A DNA stretch of 64,000 nt from Zoogloea sp041914405 (GTDB lineage Bacteria > Pseudomonadota > Gammaproteobacteria > Burkholderiales > Rhodocyclaceae), in the NCBI RefSeq assembly GCF_041914405.1, contig NZ_JAYSDK010000025.1, positions 1 through 64,000 on the forward strand, given 5' to 3'. A program made the position numbers and the translations under genes. The notes below the pieces were generated by a model. The model worked only from the letters and a program-made list of their open reading frames with translations, had not been told where the DNA came from and made no database searches. Positions within the stretch are counted from its first letter, which is position 1. The number at the start of each line of letters is the position of its first letter. This document shows positions 47,528-54,986 of this stretch, one piece after another.

Positions 47528-47674
47528 CACCTATTTGTTGCGCCGCACAAAAATCTTTATCTGTTTTTAATCTTATTGAAAAAAAAGAAATTTCTTAAAA
47601 TTGAAAAGCATTGTGAATAGTGCTGCGAAGCAAGGGCTGGCGCGGTTGTCAGCCTCGTGCGGTGCGGCGTCAGG

Positions 47675-48220
47675 CTACGGTGCCGAGGCACTTTCGCCTT
47701 TCTTCTTGGGCTGGATGGTGACCTGAACGCGGCCCTGCTGGCTGGGTATCGTGGTTGCGTTGGGACCGTTGGTGACCACGTAGGTCTCGGTCAGACCGTT
47801 GTACTGGATGTACTGGCCGCGGACCTCGTCGTCGCCATTCTTCACGTGGGCACGCTGGAAGAACTGGGACAGTTCGCTGCGGGCATCGTGCTCGATGCGC
47901 TCTCCTTCGCCTTCGACCCATTCGTTCTTGCCTTCGCGCTTCTGGCGGAAGCGGGCCAGCCCACCGTCACCACCGGTGGCGATGCCGCGCTGGTAGCCCT
48001 CCATGTCCTGGCTCACCACCAGCTTGTCGCTGCGGATGGTCAGGGTGCCCTGGGTCAGGGCCACGTGGCCTTCGAAGATATGAATCTTGTTCTTGTCGTC
48101 GACCGTTACCCGGTCGGCCTCGATGTTGACCGGCTTGCTGCGGTCGGCCTTTTCGGCGATGGCCAGTGGGGCGGTCAGGGAAAGGGTGAGCAGCACGAGC
48201 TGCCGCAGGATCTTGTTCAT
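47675..48220 (-). CDS. lptA: Lipopolysaccharide transport periplasmic protein LptA
   Basis: LptA bridges the inner and outer membranes and carries LPS across the periplasm. The 181-residue protein has a signal peptide (MNKILRQLVLLTLSLTAPLAIA, cut near residue 22). An OstA/LptA domain follows with PVNIEADRVTVDDKNKIHIFEGHVALTQGTL and later VRGQYIQYNGLTETYVV. The length is normal. Its start overlaps the lptC stop by four bases. LptB, usually next, is missing here. Confidence 0.95.
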   Translation of the reverse strand: MNKILRQLVLLTLSLTAPLAIAEKADRSKPVNIEADRVTVDDKNKIHIFEGHVALTQGTLTIRSDKLVVSQDMEGYQRGIATGGDGGLARFRQKREGKNEWVEGEGERIEHDARSELSQFFQRAHVKNGDDEVRGQYIQYNGLTETYVVTNGPNATTIPSQQGRVQVTIQPKKKGESASAP

Positions 48221-48801
48221 GGTTTCGGCGTCGGGTTGGTGCGATAAAGCATGCCGCGGACCTGGCCGTGCAATCGGACTTCGCCGACGATGTTGTCGCT
48301 TTCCATGTGCTCGGCCGTGATCACGGTCTGGCCCTGAGTAAGCTTCACGGGTTTATCCGCGCGCATCTTCTCGTCGTCCGGCCAGACGGTCATCTGGTCG
48401 GTGCGCAGGGTGGATTCGGGTTTGCCGTTATGGGCGGCGCGACGCAGCAGCACCTGGTCGGTCAGGACGACGGTGGCACCGTCCTTGCTGACCGTCGCGA
48501 ATTCGGACTCGATCCGCACCGGCTCGGGGCGGTTCAGGTAGTCGAGGCGCGGTCGGACGAGCTCGGTGGACTCGTCATCGCCGTAATGGACCATGCGGTC
48601 GGCAACCAGCACGTACTGGATCTTGCCGGCCAGGTCGAAGCGCCGCAGGGTCAGGCTCTCCGCCGAAAAATCGGCCTCATGGCGATTCTTGTCGGTCTTG
48701 ATGGCCTGCTCTTGCTGCGTGACCCGATCAAGCCAGACGCTGACGCCGGCCATGATGGTCAGCACAATGAGCGGAAAGAAGCTGTGGCCGCGTCCGTTCA
48801 T
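48217..48801 (-). CDS. lptC: LPS export ABC transporter periplasmic protein LptC
   Basis: LptC is a bitopic inner membrane protein that takes LPS from the LptBFG transporter and passes it to LptA. The 194-residue protein has one N-terminal membrane helix (about 8-26) and a periplasmic beta-jellyroll. Readable family pieces are DFSAESLTLRRFDLAGKIQYVL and the late VKLTQGQTVITAEHMESDNIVGEVRLHGQVRG. It is coupled to lptA by a four-base overlap and lies 37 bases downstream of kdsD. Confidence 0.93.
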   Translation of the reverse strand: MNGRGHSFFPLIVLTIMAGVSVWLDRVTQQEQAIKTDKNRHEADFSAESLTLRRFDLAGKIQYVLVADRMVHYGDDESTELVRPRLDYLNRPEPVRIESEFATVSKDGATVVLTDQVLLRRAAHNGKPESTLRTDQMTVWPDDEKMRADKPVKLTQGQTVITAEHMESDNIVGEVRLHGQVRGMLYRTNPTPKP

Positions 48802-48838
48802 GGCTGACCCGGCGAAGGAGGGCGACAGGTGCGTGTCA

Positions 48839-49831
48839 TCAAATCACCTTGGCACGCATGAGGTCATGGTGGTTGAGGGCGCCCACCAGGCGGCCGTCGG
48901 GGCCGGTTACCAGCAGTTCGCTGATGCGCAGGCGCTCCATCATCTCGGCGGCCTCGACCGCCAGTGCGCTGGCCTGGATGGTCTTGGGGTTGCGGCTCAT
49001 CACGTCGGCGATCCGCGCGGTGTTGAAGTCGCAGCCTTTGGCCAGCGAGCGGCGCAGGTCGCCGTCGGTGTATATGCCGATGATGTGATCATCGTCGGCG
49101 ACGATGGCGGTCATGCCGAGCCCGGCTCGGGTTATTTCCATCAGTGCGTCGCTGAGCAGGGCGTTTTCACTAACGCGGGGGATGGCTTCACCGCTGCGCA
49201 TGATGTCCTCCACATGGGTCAGCAGGCGTCGGCCCAGGGCGCCACCAGGGTGGGAGCGGGCGAAGTCGTCCGGCCCGAAGCCGCGGGCATCGAGCAGGGC
49301 CACAGCCAGCGCGTCCGACAGGGCCAGGGCCGCGGTTGTGCTGGCGGTAGGGGCAAGGTTGAGCGGACAGGCCTCTTCCTTGATGGCGCCGTCCAGATGA
49401 ACGTCGGCTTCCTGGGCCAGCGGTGATTCGGGGTTGCCGGTCAGGGCGATCAGGCGGGCCCCTTGGCGCTTGACCAGCGGAACGATCTTCAGGAGTTCTT
49501 CGCCGGTGCCGGAATAGGAGATCGCGATCAGCACGTCATTGGCGGTGATCATGCCGAGGTCGCCGTGGGCGGCCTCGGCGGCGTGCACGAAGTACGCCGG
49601 TGTTCCGGTGCTGGCCAGGGTGGCGGCGAACTTGCGGCCGATATGGCCGGATTTGCCGACGCCGGACACGATGACTCGTCCGTGGGAGGCAAGGATCAGA
49701 TTGACTGCCTGGACAAAGCTGTCATCGAGGCGGATGGAAAGCTGGCGCACCGCCTCCGCCTCGATGTCGAGGACGCGGCGCGCAAGCTCCAGAACACGGG
49801 CGTGCGCAGCGGCAATCGGGGCTGGGCTCAT
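48839..49831 (-). CDS. kdsD: Arabinose-5-phosphate isomerase (KdsD/KpsF type)
   Basis: KdsD makes arabinose-5-phosphate from ribulose-5-phosphate, the precursor of KDO for LPS. The 330-residue protein has an N-terminal SIS sugar isomerase domain (VSGVGKSGHIGRKFAATLASTG, then EAAHGDLGMI) and two C-terminal CBS domains (about 205-325). The start MSPAPIAAAHARV at 49831 is chosen; a longer frame to 49987 is implausible. The KDO-8-phosphate phosphatase gene kdsC, usually directly downstream, is absent from the 37-base gap before lptC. Confidence 0.95.
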   Translation of the reverse strand: MSPAPIAAAHARVLELARRVLDIEAEAVRQLSIRLDDSFVQAVNLILASHGRVIVSGVGKSGHIGRKFAATLASTGTPAYFVHAAEAAHGDLGMITANDVLIAISYSGTGEELLKIVPLVKRQGARLIALTGNPESPLAQEADVHLDGAIKEEACPLNLAPTASTTAALALSDALAVALLDARGFGPDDFARSHPGGALGRRLLTHVEDIMRSGEAIPRVSENALLSDALMEITRAGLGMTAIVADDDHIIGIYTDGDLRRSLAKGCDFNTARIADVMSRNPKTIQASALAVEAAEMMERLRISELLVTGPDGRLVGALNHHDLMRAKVI

Positions 49832-49878
49832 GGGAACGGTGCGTATAATCGGGTACGGCAGTATATCAGATCGACTAA

Positions 49879-49897
49879 TTCGCCCATTCAGGGCGAA
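49879..49897. promoter_or_regulatory. Short inverted repeat in the kdsD/antiporter divergent gap
   Basis: TTCGCCC (49879-49885) and GGGCGAA (49891-49897) flank ATTCA, 13 bases before the antiporter start codon and 47 bases upstream of kdsD. It may be an operator or a leader hairpin of the antiporter mRNA. Confidence 0.4.
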
Positions 49898-49910
49898 CCC
49901 TTGCAGGCCT

Positions 49911-51887
49911 ATGATCAACACCCTCGAGCTGGTGCTCGTCCTTCTTGCCGGTGCCGTGCTGGTAGTCGGTATCCTCCGGTCGCTCAACCTGCCGCCGGTG
50001 CTCGGCTACTTGATGGTCGGGGCGGCCGTCGGCCCGCACGCCATGAGCCTGATGCAGGATTCTGATGGCGCCCGCTACCTGGCCGAGTTCGGCGTGGTGT
50101 TCCTGATGTTCACCATCGGACTCGAGTTTTCACTGCCGCGCTTGTATAGCATGAAGCGTACGGTGTTCGGGCTGGGGGCCGTGCAGGTCCTGGGCACGAC
50201 GCTGCTGACCATGCTGGTCGGCACCATCACGGGGCTCAACTGGGGGGCGAGCTTTGCGTTGGGCGGTACCCTGGCCATGTCGTCTACGGCCATCCTGTCC
50301 AAGCTGCTGTCGGACAGGCTGGAGCTGGATTCCAAGCACGGGCGGGAGACGATCGGCGTGCTGCTGTTCCAGGATCTGGCTGTGGTGCCGCTGCTGATCC
50401 TGATCCCCGCGCTGTCGCGCCCCGCCGACGAACTTTTTGGCACGCTGGCGTTGGCGGCCGGCAAAGCGGTGCTGGTGCTCGGCTTGGTTCTTTTCATCGG
50501 CCAGAAGCTGATGCGCCGCTGGTTTTTCCTGGTGGCGCGGCAGCGTTCCGCCGAGCTGTTCATGCTCAATGTGTTGCTGATCACCCTGGGGCTGGCCTGG
50601 CTGACCGAGGTGGCTGGCCTGTCGATGGCGCTGGGCGCCTTCTTGGCTGGCATGCTGATCTCCGAGACCGAATACCGCTATCACGTGGAGGAGGACATAA
50701 AGCCCTTTCGCGATGTACTGCTTGGCCTGTTCTTCGTGACGGTGGGGATGTTCCTCGATGTGGGCCAGATCATCGTTAGCCTGCCGATGGTGCTGGCCAT
50801 GCTGGCGGCGCTGCTGGTCGGCAAATTCCTCATCGTCGGTGCCGCGTCACGGTTGCTGGGTGCCGGCCAGGGTACGGCGGCACGGACCGGCCTGTGGCTG
50901 TGTGCGGGCGGGGAGTTCGGTTTCGTGCTGTTGTCGCAGATCGACGAGGCGCATCTGTTGCCGCCGGCCTTATCGCAGGTGGTGGTGGCGGCGATGGTGC
51001 TGTCCATGCTGCTTGCCCCGCTGATCGTGCAGTACAGCGAAAAGATCGTGCTGCGGCTGGTGCCGTCGGAATGGATGACCCGCTCCCTGCAACTCACCAA
51101 CATCGCGACCCAGTCGATGTTCGTGGACAAGCACGCGATCCTCTGTGGCTTCGGGCGCAACGGGCAGTACCTGGGGCGCCTGCTAGAGCAGGAAGGCATC
51201 ACCTACATCGCCCTCGACCTCGATCCCGAGCGGGTGCGTGAGGCGGCGGCGGCTGGCGAAACTGTGGTGTTCGGCGATGCGGCGAAGCGCGAGACGCTGA
51301 TGGCGGCCGGTATTTCCAGGGCGTCAGTGGTGGTGATTACCTACGCGGACACTGATGCAGCGCTGCGGGCCATGAGCCAGGTGCGCTCCTGCCGGCCCGA
51401 TGTGCCAGTGGTGGTCCGCACGGCCGACGAGATGGACCTCGAAAAGCTCCAGCAAGCGGGCGCGGCGGAAGTGGTGCCGGAAGCGGTCGAGTCTTCGCTG
51501 ATGCTGGCGTCCCACGCGCTGGCCCTGCTGGGCGTGCCCTTGCCACGGATCCTCAAGCGGATCCGGGAGATCCGCGCCGAGCGTTACCACCTGCTGCGCG
51601 GCATCTACCGGGGCGGTGAACATCTGCATGAGGAGGCGCTGGAAGAGCGTCAGCAGACCCGGCTGCACTCGGTGGTGCTGGATGCTGGGACACATGCAAT
51701 CGGCCGAAGTCTCGCCGAGTTGCGCCTGAATGAGCTGGGCGTCGAGGTCAGCGCGCTGCGGCGGCAGCGGGTCCGCGTGGACGAGCCGACGCCGGAGACC
51801 ACCCTGGAGCTCGATGACGTACTGGTGTTGCTCGGTACGCCATCGCAGCTGGCCAACGCGGAGACGCGCATCTTCAAGGGTTTGTAA
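49911..51887 (+). CDS. Kef-type monovalent cation:proton antiporter with TrkA-N/TrkA-C domains
   Basis: This 658-residue CPA2-family protein has about 12 N-terminal membrane helices (residues 1-385), the Na/H exchanger fold. A cytoplasmic TrkA-N (RCK) domain follows with a nucleotide-binding GFGRNG motif, then a TrkA-C domain in the last 90 residues. KefB/KefC and YbaL proteins share this design and exchange K+ for H+ under electrophile or pH stress. The start at 49911 begins MINTLELVLVLL directly at the first helix. A KefF/KefG ancillary protein is not nearby, so glutathione gating is unproven. It is divergent from kdsD, an arrangement seen in other betaproteobacteria. Confidence 0.9.
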   Translation: MINTLELVLVLLAGAVLVVGILRSLNLPPVLGYLMVGAAVGPHAMSLMQDSDGARYLAEFGVVFLMFTIGLEFSLPRLYSMKRTVFGLGAVQVLGTTLLTMLVGTITGLNWGASFALGGTLAMSSTAILSKLLSDRLELDSKHGRETIGVLLFQDLAVVPLLILIPALSRPADELFGTLALAAGKAVLVLGLVLFIGQKLMRRWFFLVARQRSAELFMLNVLLITLGLAWLTEVAGLSMALGAFLAGMLISETEYRYHVEEDIKPFRDVLLGLFFVTVGMFLDVGQIIVSLPMVLAMLAALLVGKFLIVGAASRLLGAGQGTAARTGLWLCAGGEFGFVLLSQIDEAHLLPPALSQVVVAAMVLSMLLAPLIVQYSEKIVLRLVPSEWMTRSLQLTNIATQSMFVDKHAILCGFGRNGQYLGRLLEQEGITYIALDLDPERVREAAAAGETVVFGDAAKRETLMAAGISRASVVVITYADTDAALRAMSQVRSCRPDVPVVVRTADEMDLEKLQQAGAAEVVPEAVESSLMLASHALALLGVPLPRILKRIREIRAERYHLLRGIYRGGEHLHEEALEERQQTRLHSVVLDAGTHAIGRSLAELRLNELGVEVSALRRQRVRVDEPTPETTLELDDVLVLLGTPSQLANAETRIFKGL

Positions 51888-51914
51888 GCGGCGTCTTCGT
51901 CCTGTTTTCCGGCC

Positions 51915-52571
51915 TCAGTAGCTCGCGCAGACGGTATAGAGCTCGCTGTCCGTTAGCTTGGCCGCCTCGATGGCCACGCCATTGGCGGCTCCGTCGGCCA
52001 GCAGGCGGACCGAGCCGCTGTCGGATTGGCCGTCATCCAGTGCAATGTCGATCTGTCGCGCGAAACCGCCGGGGAGTTTGTCCTGGCAGACGAACAGGCT
52101 TCCTCCCCAGCCGGTGATCGGGCTGCTGCCGGTGACACCGAGCCGCCCCCCGACGGCGTTGCGGGGCAGCCAGTCCTGGAGGGTAATGCCCTCGCCACCC
52201 GGATTGCGGCCGTCACCCCCCGCAAAATTGGCCAGTCGAACGTGCTGCCAGAACAGCACGCTTTCGTCGGTGGCCGTGGTGGAGTTCCAGTTTCCTTCCA
52301 GGCGGCCGTTGCCAACCGTGCCACCCGTGCTGGCCTTGACGGCGCCGGTAAGGCGACTCGCGACGCTCGCGTCATCGCCGGGCATGGCGCGGAAACGGTC
52401 CTGATAGCCGAAGACGTAGGTCGAGGTGTTGCGGAAGTCGTTCATCACGTTCTTCACCTTCGCCCCGTTGATCAGCTCCTGCCCTTTCAGAACCCCGCCC
52501 AGCAATAGTCCGATGATGACCAGGACGACCGCAATTTCAACCAGGGTGAAGCCGCACTGCCTTTTTTCCAT
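51915..52571 (-). CDS. Prepilin-like protein with N-terminal methylation motif
   Basis: This 218-residue pseudopilin-type protein starts MEKRQCGFTLVEIAVVLVIIGLLLGGV. The prepilin peptidase site is G7/F8 with glutamate at mature position +5 (E12), followed by the usual hydrophobic helix. The globular part has a YRDRYRAMPGDDA-like segment (YQDRFRAMPGDDA) found in pilin-like proteins and two cysteines (in VCQDK and VCASY) that may form a disulfide. It is the last gene of a four-gene leftward cluster, 108 bases after its neighbour, with an A/T-rich inverted repeat in the gap. The cellular machine it serves is not known. Confidence 0.85.
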   Translation of the reverse strand: MEKRQCGFTLVEIAVVLVIIGLLLGGVLKGQELINGAKVKNVMNDFRNTSTYVFGYQDRFRAMPGDDASVASRLTGAVKASTGGTVGNGRLEGNWNSTTATDESVLFWQHVRLANFAGGDGRNPGGEGITLQDWLPRNAVGGRLGVTGSSPITGWGGSLFVCQDKLPGGFARQIDIALDDGQSDSGSVRLLADGAANGVAIEAAKLTDSELYTVCASY

Positions 52572-52633
52572 GAACGCGCTCCCGATGTGCCGGCCGCCTC
52601 GATATGGCTTCCGGGCAGAGTTGATGTGGAGTG

Positions 52634-52658
52634 ATTATGATAATGTAAATGTCATAAT
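52634..52658. promoter_or_regulatory. A/T-rich inverted repeat upstream of the 218-residue pilin gene
   Basis: ATTATGA (52634-52640) and TCATAAT (52652-52658) are perfect inverted copies separated by 11 bases, ending 63 bases before the pilin start. It is an A/T island in GC-rich DNA and could be an operator or a promoter element. Confidence 0.5.
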
Positions 52659-52679
52659 TTTGCTGCGCTGTGGTGGCCT

Positions 52680-53393
52680 TCAGGGGAAGCGGGCTGAGCT
52701 GATGAGACGGTTGGCGATGAGGTTGGGGGACAGCCAGACAAGTCGGTCGTCAAAGGCCCCGCCGGCCGCGCTAACGTTTTCGGAGAGCACGCGGCTGTAG
52801 AACTGGCGTCCGCTGGCATTGGCGTTGATGGCTTCGTCGGATGCGCCGGCGGGCGGTGGATAGACCTGCCCGTCCGGCGTTGTGGCGCCGAGGCCATTGA
52901 CCCCGTGCGACAGGACCACGGCCGGCGTCCTGCCGCCTTCCGTGGTCAGCTTGAGTACATCGCCGTTGCCGTTGCGTGTGAAGATGTCGATGTCACCGTC
53001 GTCCAGCGCCACGATCTTGCGCGTGTAGACCGGCGTCACGGCGTAGCGCAGGCGGCGCCCCCAGCCGTCGGTGCCGGCGATGCCGAGGCTTGCCCACGGT
53101 AACAGGCCGGTGTGGGTCTGGCAGGTGCCGGCCTCCCGGCCTTCGCTGCCGTCCGTCGCGCTCCTGGCAGGGCAGGGGAACATGCCCTTGCGGACGACGT
53201 AACCGAGGAGGGCATCCCGGGCTTCAGCCAGGGCTTCATCCGTGCTGGCTTCGGCGCGGCGGGCCAGTTGGGCGCCCAGTCCGGCGCTGAGCCCGCCGGC
53301 GAGCAAGCTGAGGATCAGCATCACTACTGCCATCTCGACCAGCGTGAAGCCCGCCGAACGATCATCGGCGAAATGACGTGGCGGGAATTTCAT
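52680..53393 (-). CDS. Prepilin-like protein with shared cysteine-containing domain
   Basis: The 237-residue protein begins MKFPPRHFADDRSAGFTLVEMAVVMLILSLL, with a prepilin cleavage site at G15/F16 and E20 at +5. After the helix comes ARDALLGYVVRKGMFPCPARSATDGSEGREAGTC, a segment that also appears in the upstream 398-residue protein. The start at 53393 overlaps the upstream stop by four bases, so the two are coupled. A frame extending to 53612 lies inside the upstream gene and is rejected. Probably a minor pseudopilin; the system is undetermined. Confidence 0.82.
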   Translation of the reverse strand: MKFPPRHFADDRSAGFTLVEMAVVMLILSLLAGGLSAGLGAQLARRAEASTDEALAEARDALLGYVVRKGMFPCPARSATDGSEGREAGTCQTHTGLLPWASLGIAGTDGWGRRLRYAVTPVYTRKIVALDDGDIDIFTRNGNGDVLKLTTEGGRTPAVVLSHGVNGLGATTPDGQVYPPPAGASDEAINANASGRQFYSRVLSENVSAAGGAFDDRLVWLSPNLIANRLISSARFP

Positions 53394-54586
53394 GGCAGAC
53401 ACAGGGCTACGTCCTCCGAAGTGGCTGCGGTAGGGGCCTGGAACGGCAGCGAGATCTGTCGGGAGAGCGCGTGGAACTGGCCTGCAGCCAGGGCGGCCAA
53501 GGTCGGTGCTTCCAGGTACTCGGTCGTTGTCTGCTTGTCCTGCGGGTCTATCCGGCGCTGTACAGGAGCCAGGCTGCGTCGCTCGCCCCCGAACAGCAGG
53601 ACGCCCCGGCAAGGCCCCTGGGGCGAGGCCAGGCAGGGGCTTCCGTCGGTGCAGCGCCCGTAACGCATCATCTCGCTCCAGTTGCCGGACGCGTCGCGCC
53701 GTTCAACGTCGGTGCACGGGCCGTTCAGCTTGTTGAGGGCGGGCACACTGCCGAGTTGAAGGGGGCCGTGGGGCTGGGCCTGGGCCGGACTGGGCAGGCC
53801 GCCTTTTTCCAGACAGTCGGCGATGGCCTGCAGGCTGGACTGGAGCTGCTGAGCGTAGTCGGTCCGCCGCTTGAGCAGCGCGAAGATCTCGCCGCCGCTC
53901 AGGCTGATCAGCCGGTCATTACTGGCTGCCGTGTCGGTGCGTATTTCGGTGATTCCGTCTTGGGTGGCGCCGAGGGCTTCCACGTAATCTTCGAGCCGGG
54001 CGGCCTGGCCATCACCGCAACGCCCCTGGCCGGGGCCACGTTGTTGATGGCCGAGGGGCGGACCGGGGGCGAAGACGATGGCCGCCGCAAGACCAAGCTG
54101 GTCGCCGGCGAGCACGACCGGCTGGCCGTCCCTGTCAAGAAGGCGGAACTGACCGACGCTGTCCCAGTTCAGGGCGTCGGCCTTCGGGTTGTTCTTGAAA
54201 CTGCCAGATACGGCGTACCACAGGCACTCTCCGGCGCCGTCGCGCAGGTCTGGCAGGTTGAGGGTCAGGTAGGGCAAGCGGCCGATGCTCGGCTGATCCT
54301 TGGTCCCGCAGGTTTCCGAGGAGCCGTCGCCGTTGAGGTCGGGGCAGGGCAGGTAGCCGAAGTCGGCGTGGGGGTGTTCGTGGTTGCGGTAGTTGGCGGC
54401 GAAGCCCAGCAGCGCATCCCGGGCGGTCTCGAGGGCGCGGGTGGTCTGCGCATCCCGCCGCAGCTGGCGTGCCGCCCGATCGGCGCCGCTGTCGGTCCGT
54501 GCCAGCAGCCACCCGAGCCCGCCGAGTGACAGTAGAAGGATCAGGATGGGAAGCATCATGCCTCGCTGCCGGCGGGGGGCTGTCAT
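53390..54586 (-). CDS. Hypothetical protein with N-terminal membrane helix, pseudopilin cluster
   Basis: The 398-residue protein starts MTAPRRQRGMMLPILILLLSLGGLGWLLA, a basic segment and a membrane helix placed like a prepilin but lacking FTLVE. It is therefore either a PilX-like minor pilin with a divergent site or a plain membrane-anchored protein. Residues about 52-120 (ETARDALLGFAAN, then YLPCPDLNGDG and CGTKDQPSIGRLPY) match the neighbouring 237-residue pilin. Several cysteines are conserved between the two. It overlaps both neighbours by four bases, so the three genes are tightly coupled. Function unknown. Confidence 0.75.
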   Translation of the reverse strand: MTAPRRQRGMMLPILILLLSLGGLGWLLARTDSGADRAARQLRRDAQTTRALETARDALLGFAANYRNHEHPHADFGYLPCPDLNGDGSSETCGTKDQPSIGRLPYLTLNLPDLRDGAGECLWYAVSGSFKNNPKADALNWDSVGQFRLLDRDGQPVVLAGDQLGLAAAIVFAPGPPLGHQQRGPGQGRCGDGQAARLEDYVEALGATQDGITEIRTDTAASNDRLISLSGGEIFALLKRRTDYAQQLQSSLQAIADCLEKGGLPSPAQAQPHGPLQLGSVPALNKLNGPCTDVERRDASGNWSEMMRYGRCTDGSPCLASPQGPCRGVLLFGGERRSLAPVQRRIDPQDKQTTTEYLEAPTLAALAAGQFHALSRQISLPFQAPTAATSEDVALCLP

Positions 54587-54921
54587 GGCTGCGGGGTGGG
54601 GGAAGGGTTTCCGACCTGCAGGCGATGGTTGCGTCCGTCAGAGCCGGTCAGGCTGACTGAGGCGTCCTGCGGGTGGATTTGCCGTGGAGAGGCGGGAACG
54701 GCCTTCCCGTCGAGGAACAGGGTGGGTGCCCCTTCGCTGCGGATGATGAAGCCGTCGAGCCGGGGTGGAGGCTCCGTGTGCGTCGGCAGGTGCCGTTCAC
54801 GGTCTATCCGCAGGCGCTCCGCCGGCGAGAAGAAAAGACGCCCGAGCCCTTCCCCGCAGGCCGGTCCAGGCGTTGCGAGGCATACGGCAATCAGCACGGT
54901 ACATGTCGAATGAATTTTCAT
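54583..54921 (-). CDS. Small secreted hypothetical protein, pseudopilin cluster
   Basis: The 112-residue product has a signal peptide (MKIHSTCTVLIAVCLATPGPACG; cleavage near residue 23) and a mature part starting GLGRLFFSPAERLRIDRER. The RLFFSPAER-type segment is, from memory, a recurring feature of small betaproteobacterial envelope proteins near pilus genes; I could not check this. A C-terminal beta-rich stretch (FIIRSEGAPTLFLDGKAV, then TGSDGRNHRLQVG) follows. It is the first gene of the cluster and overlaps the next by four bases. No known function. Confidence 0.7.
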   Translation of the reverse strand: MKIHSTCTVLIAVCLATPGPACGEGLGRLFFSPAERLRIDRERHLPTHTEPPPRLDGFIIRSEGAPTLFLDGKAVPASPRQIHPQDASVSLTGSDGRNHRLQVGNPSPTPQP

Positions 54922-54986
54922 TGCGACATGAATTTAGCATAAGCGGGGTGACGGCGGTGCCGTCGCGATCCGCTGCTTGCCGGGCT

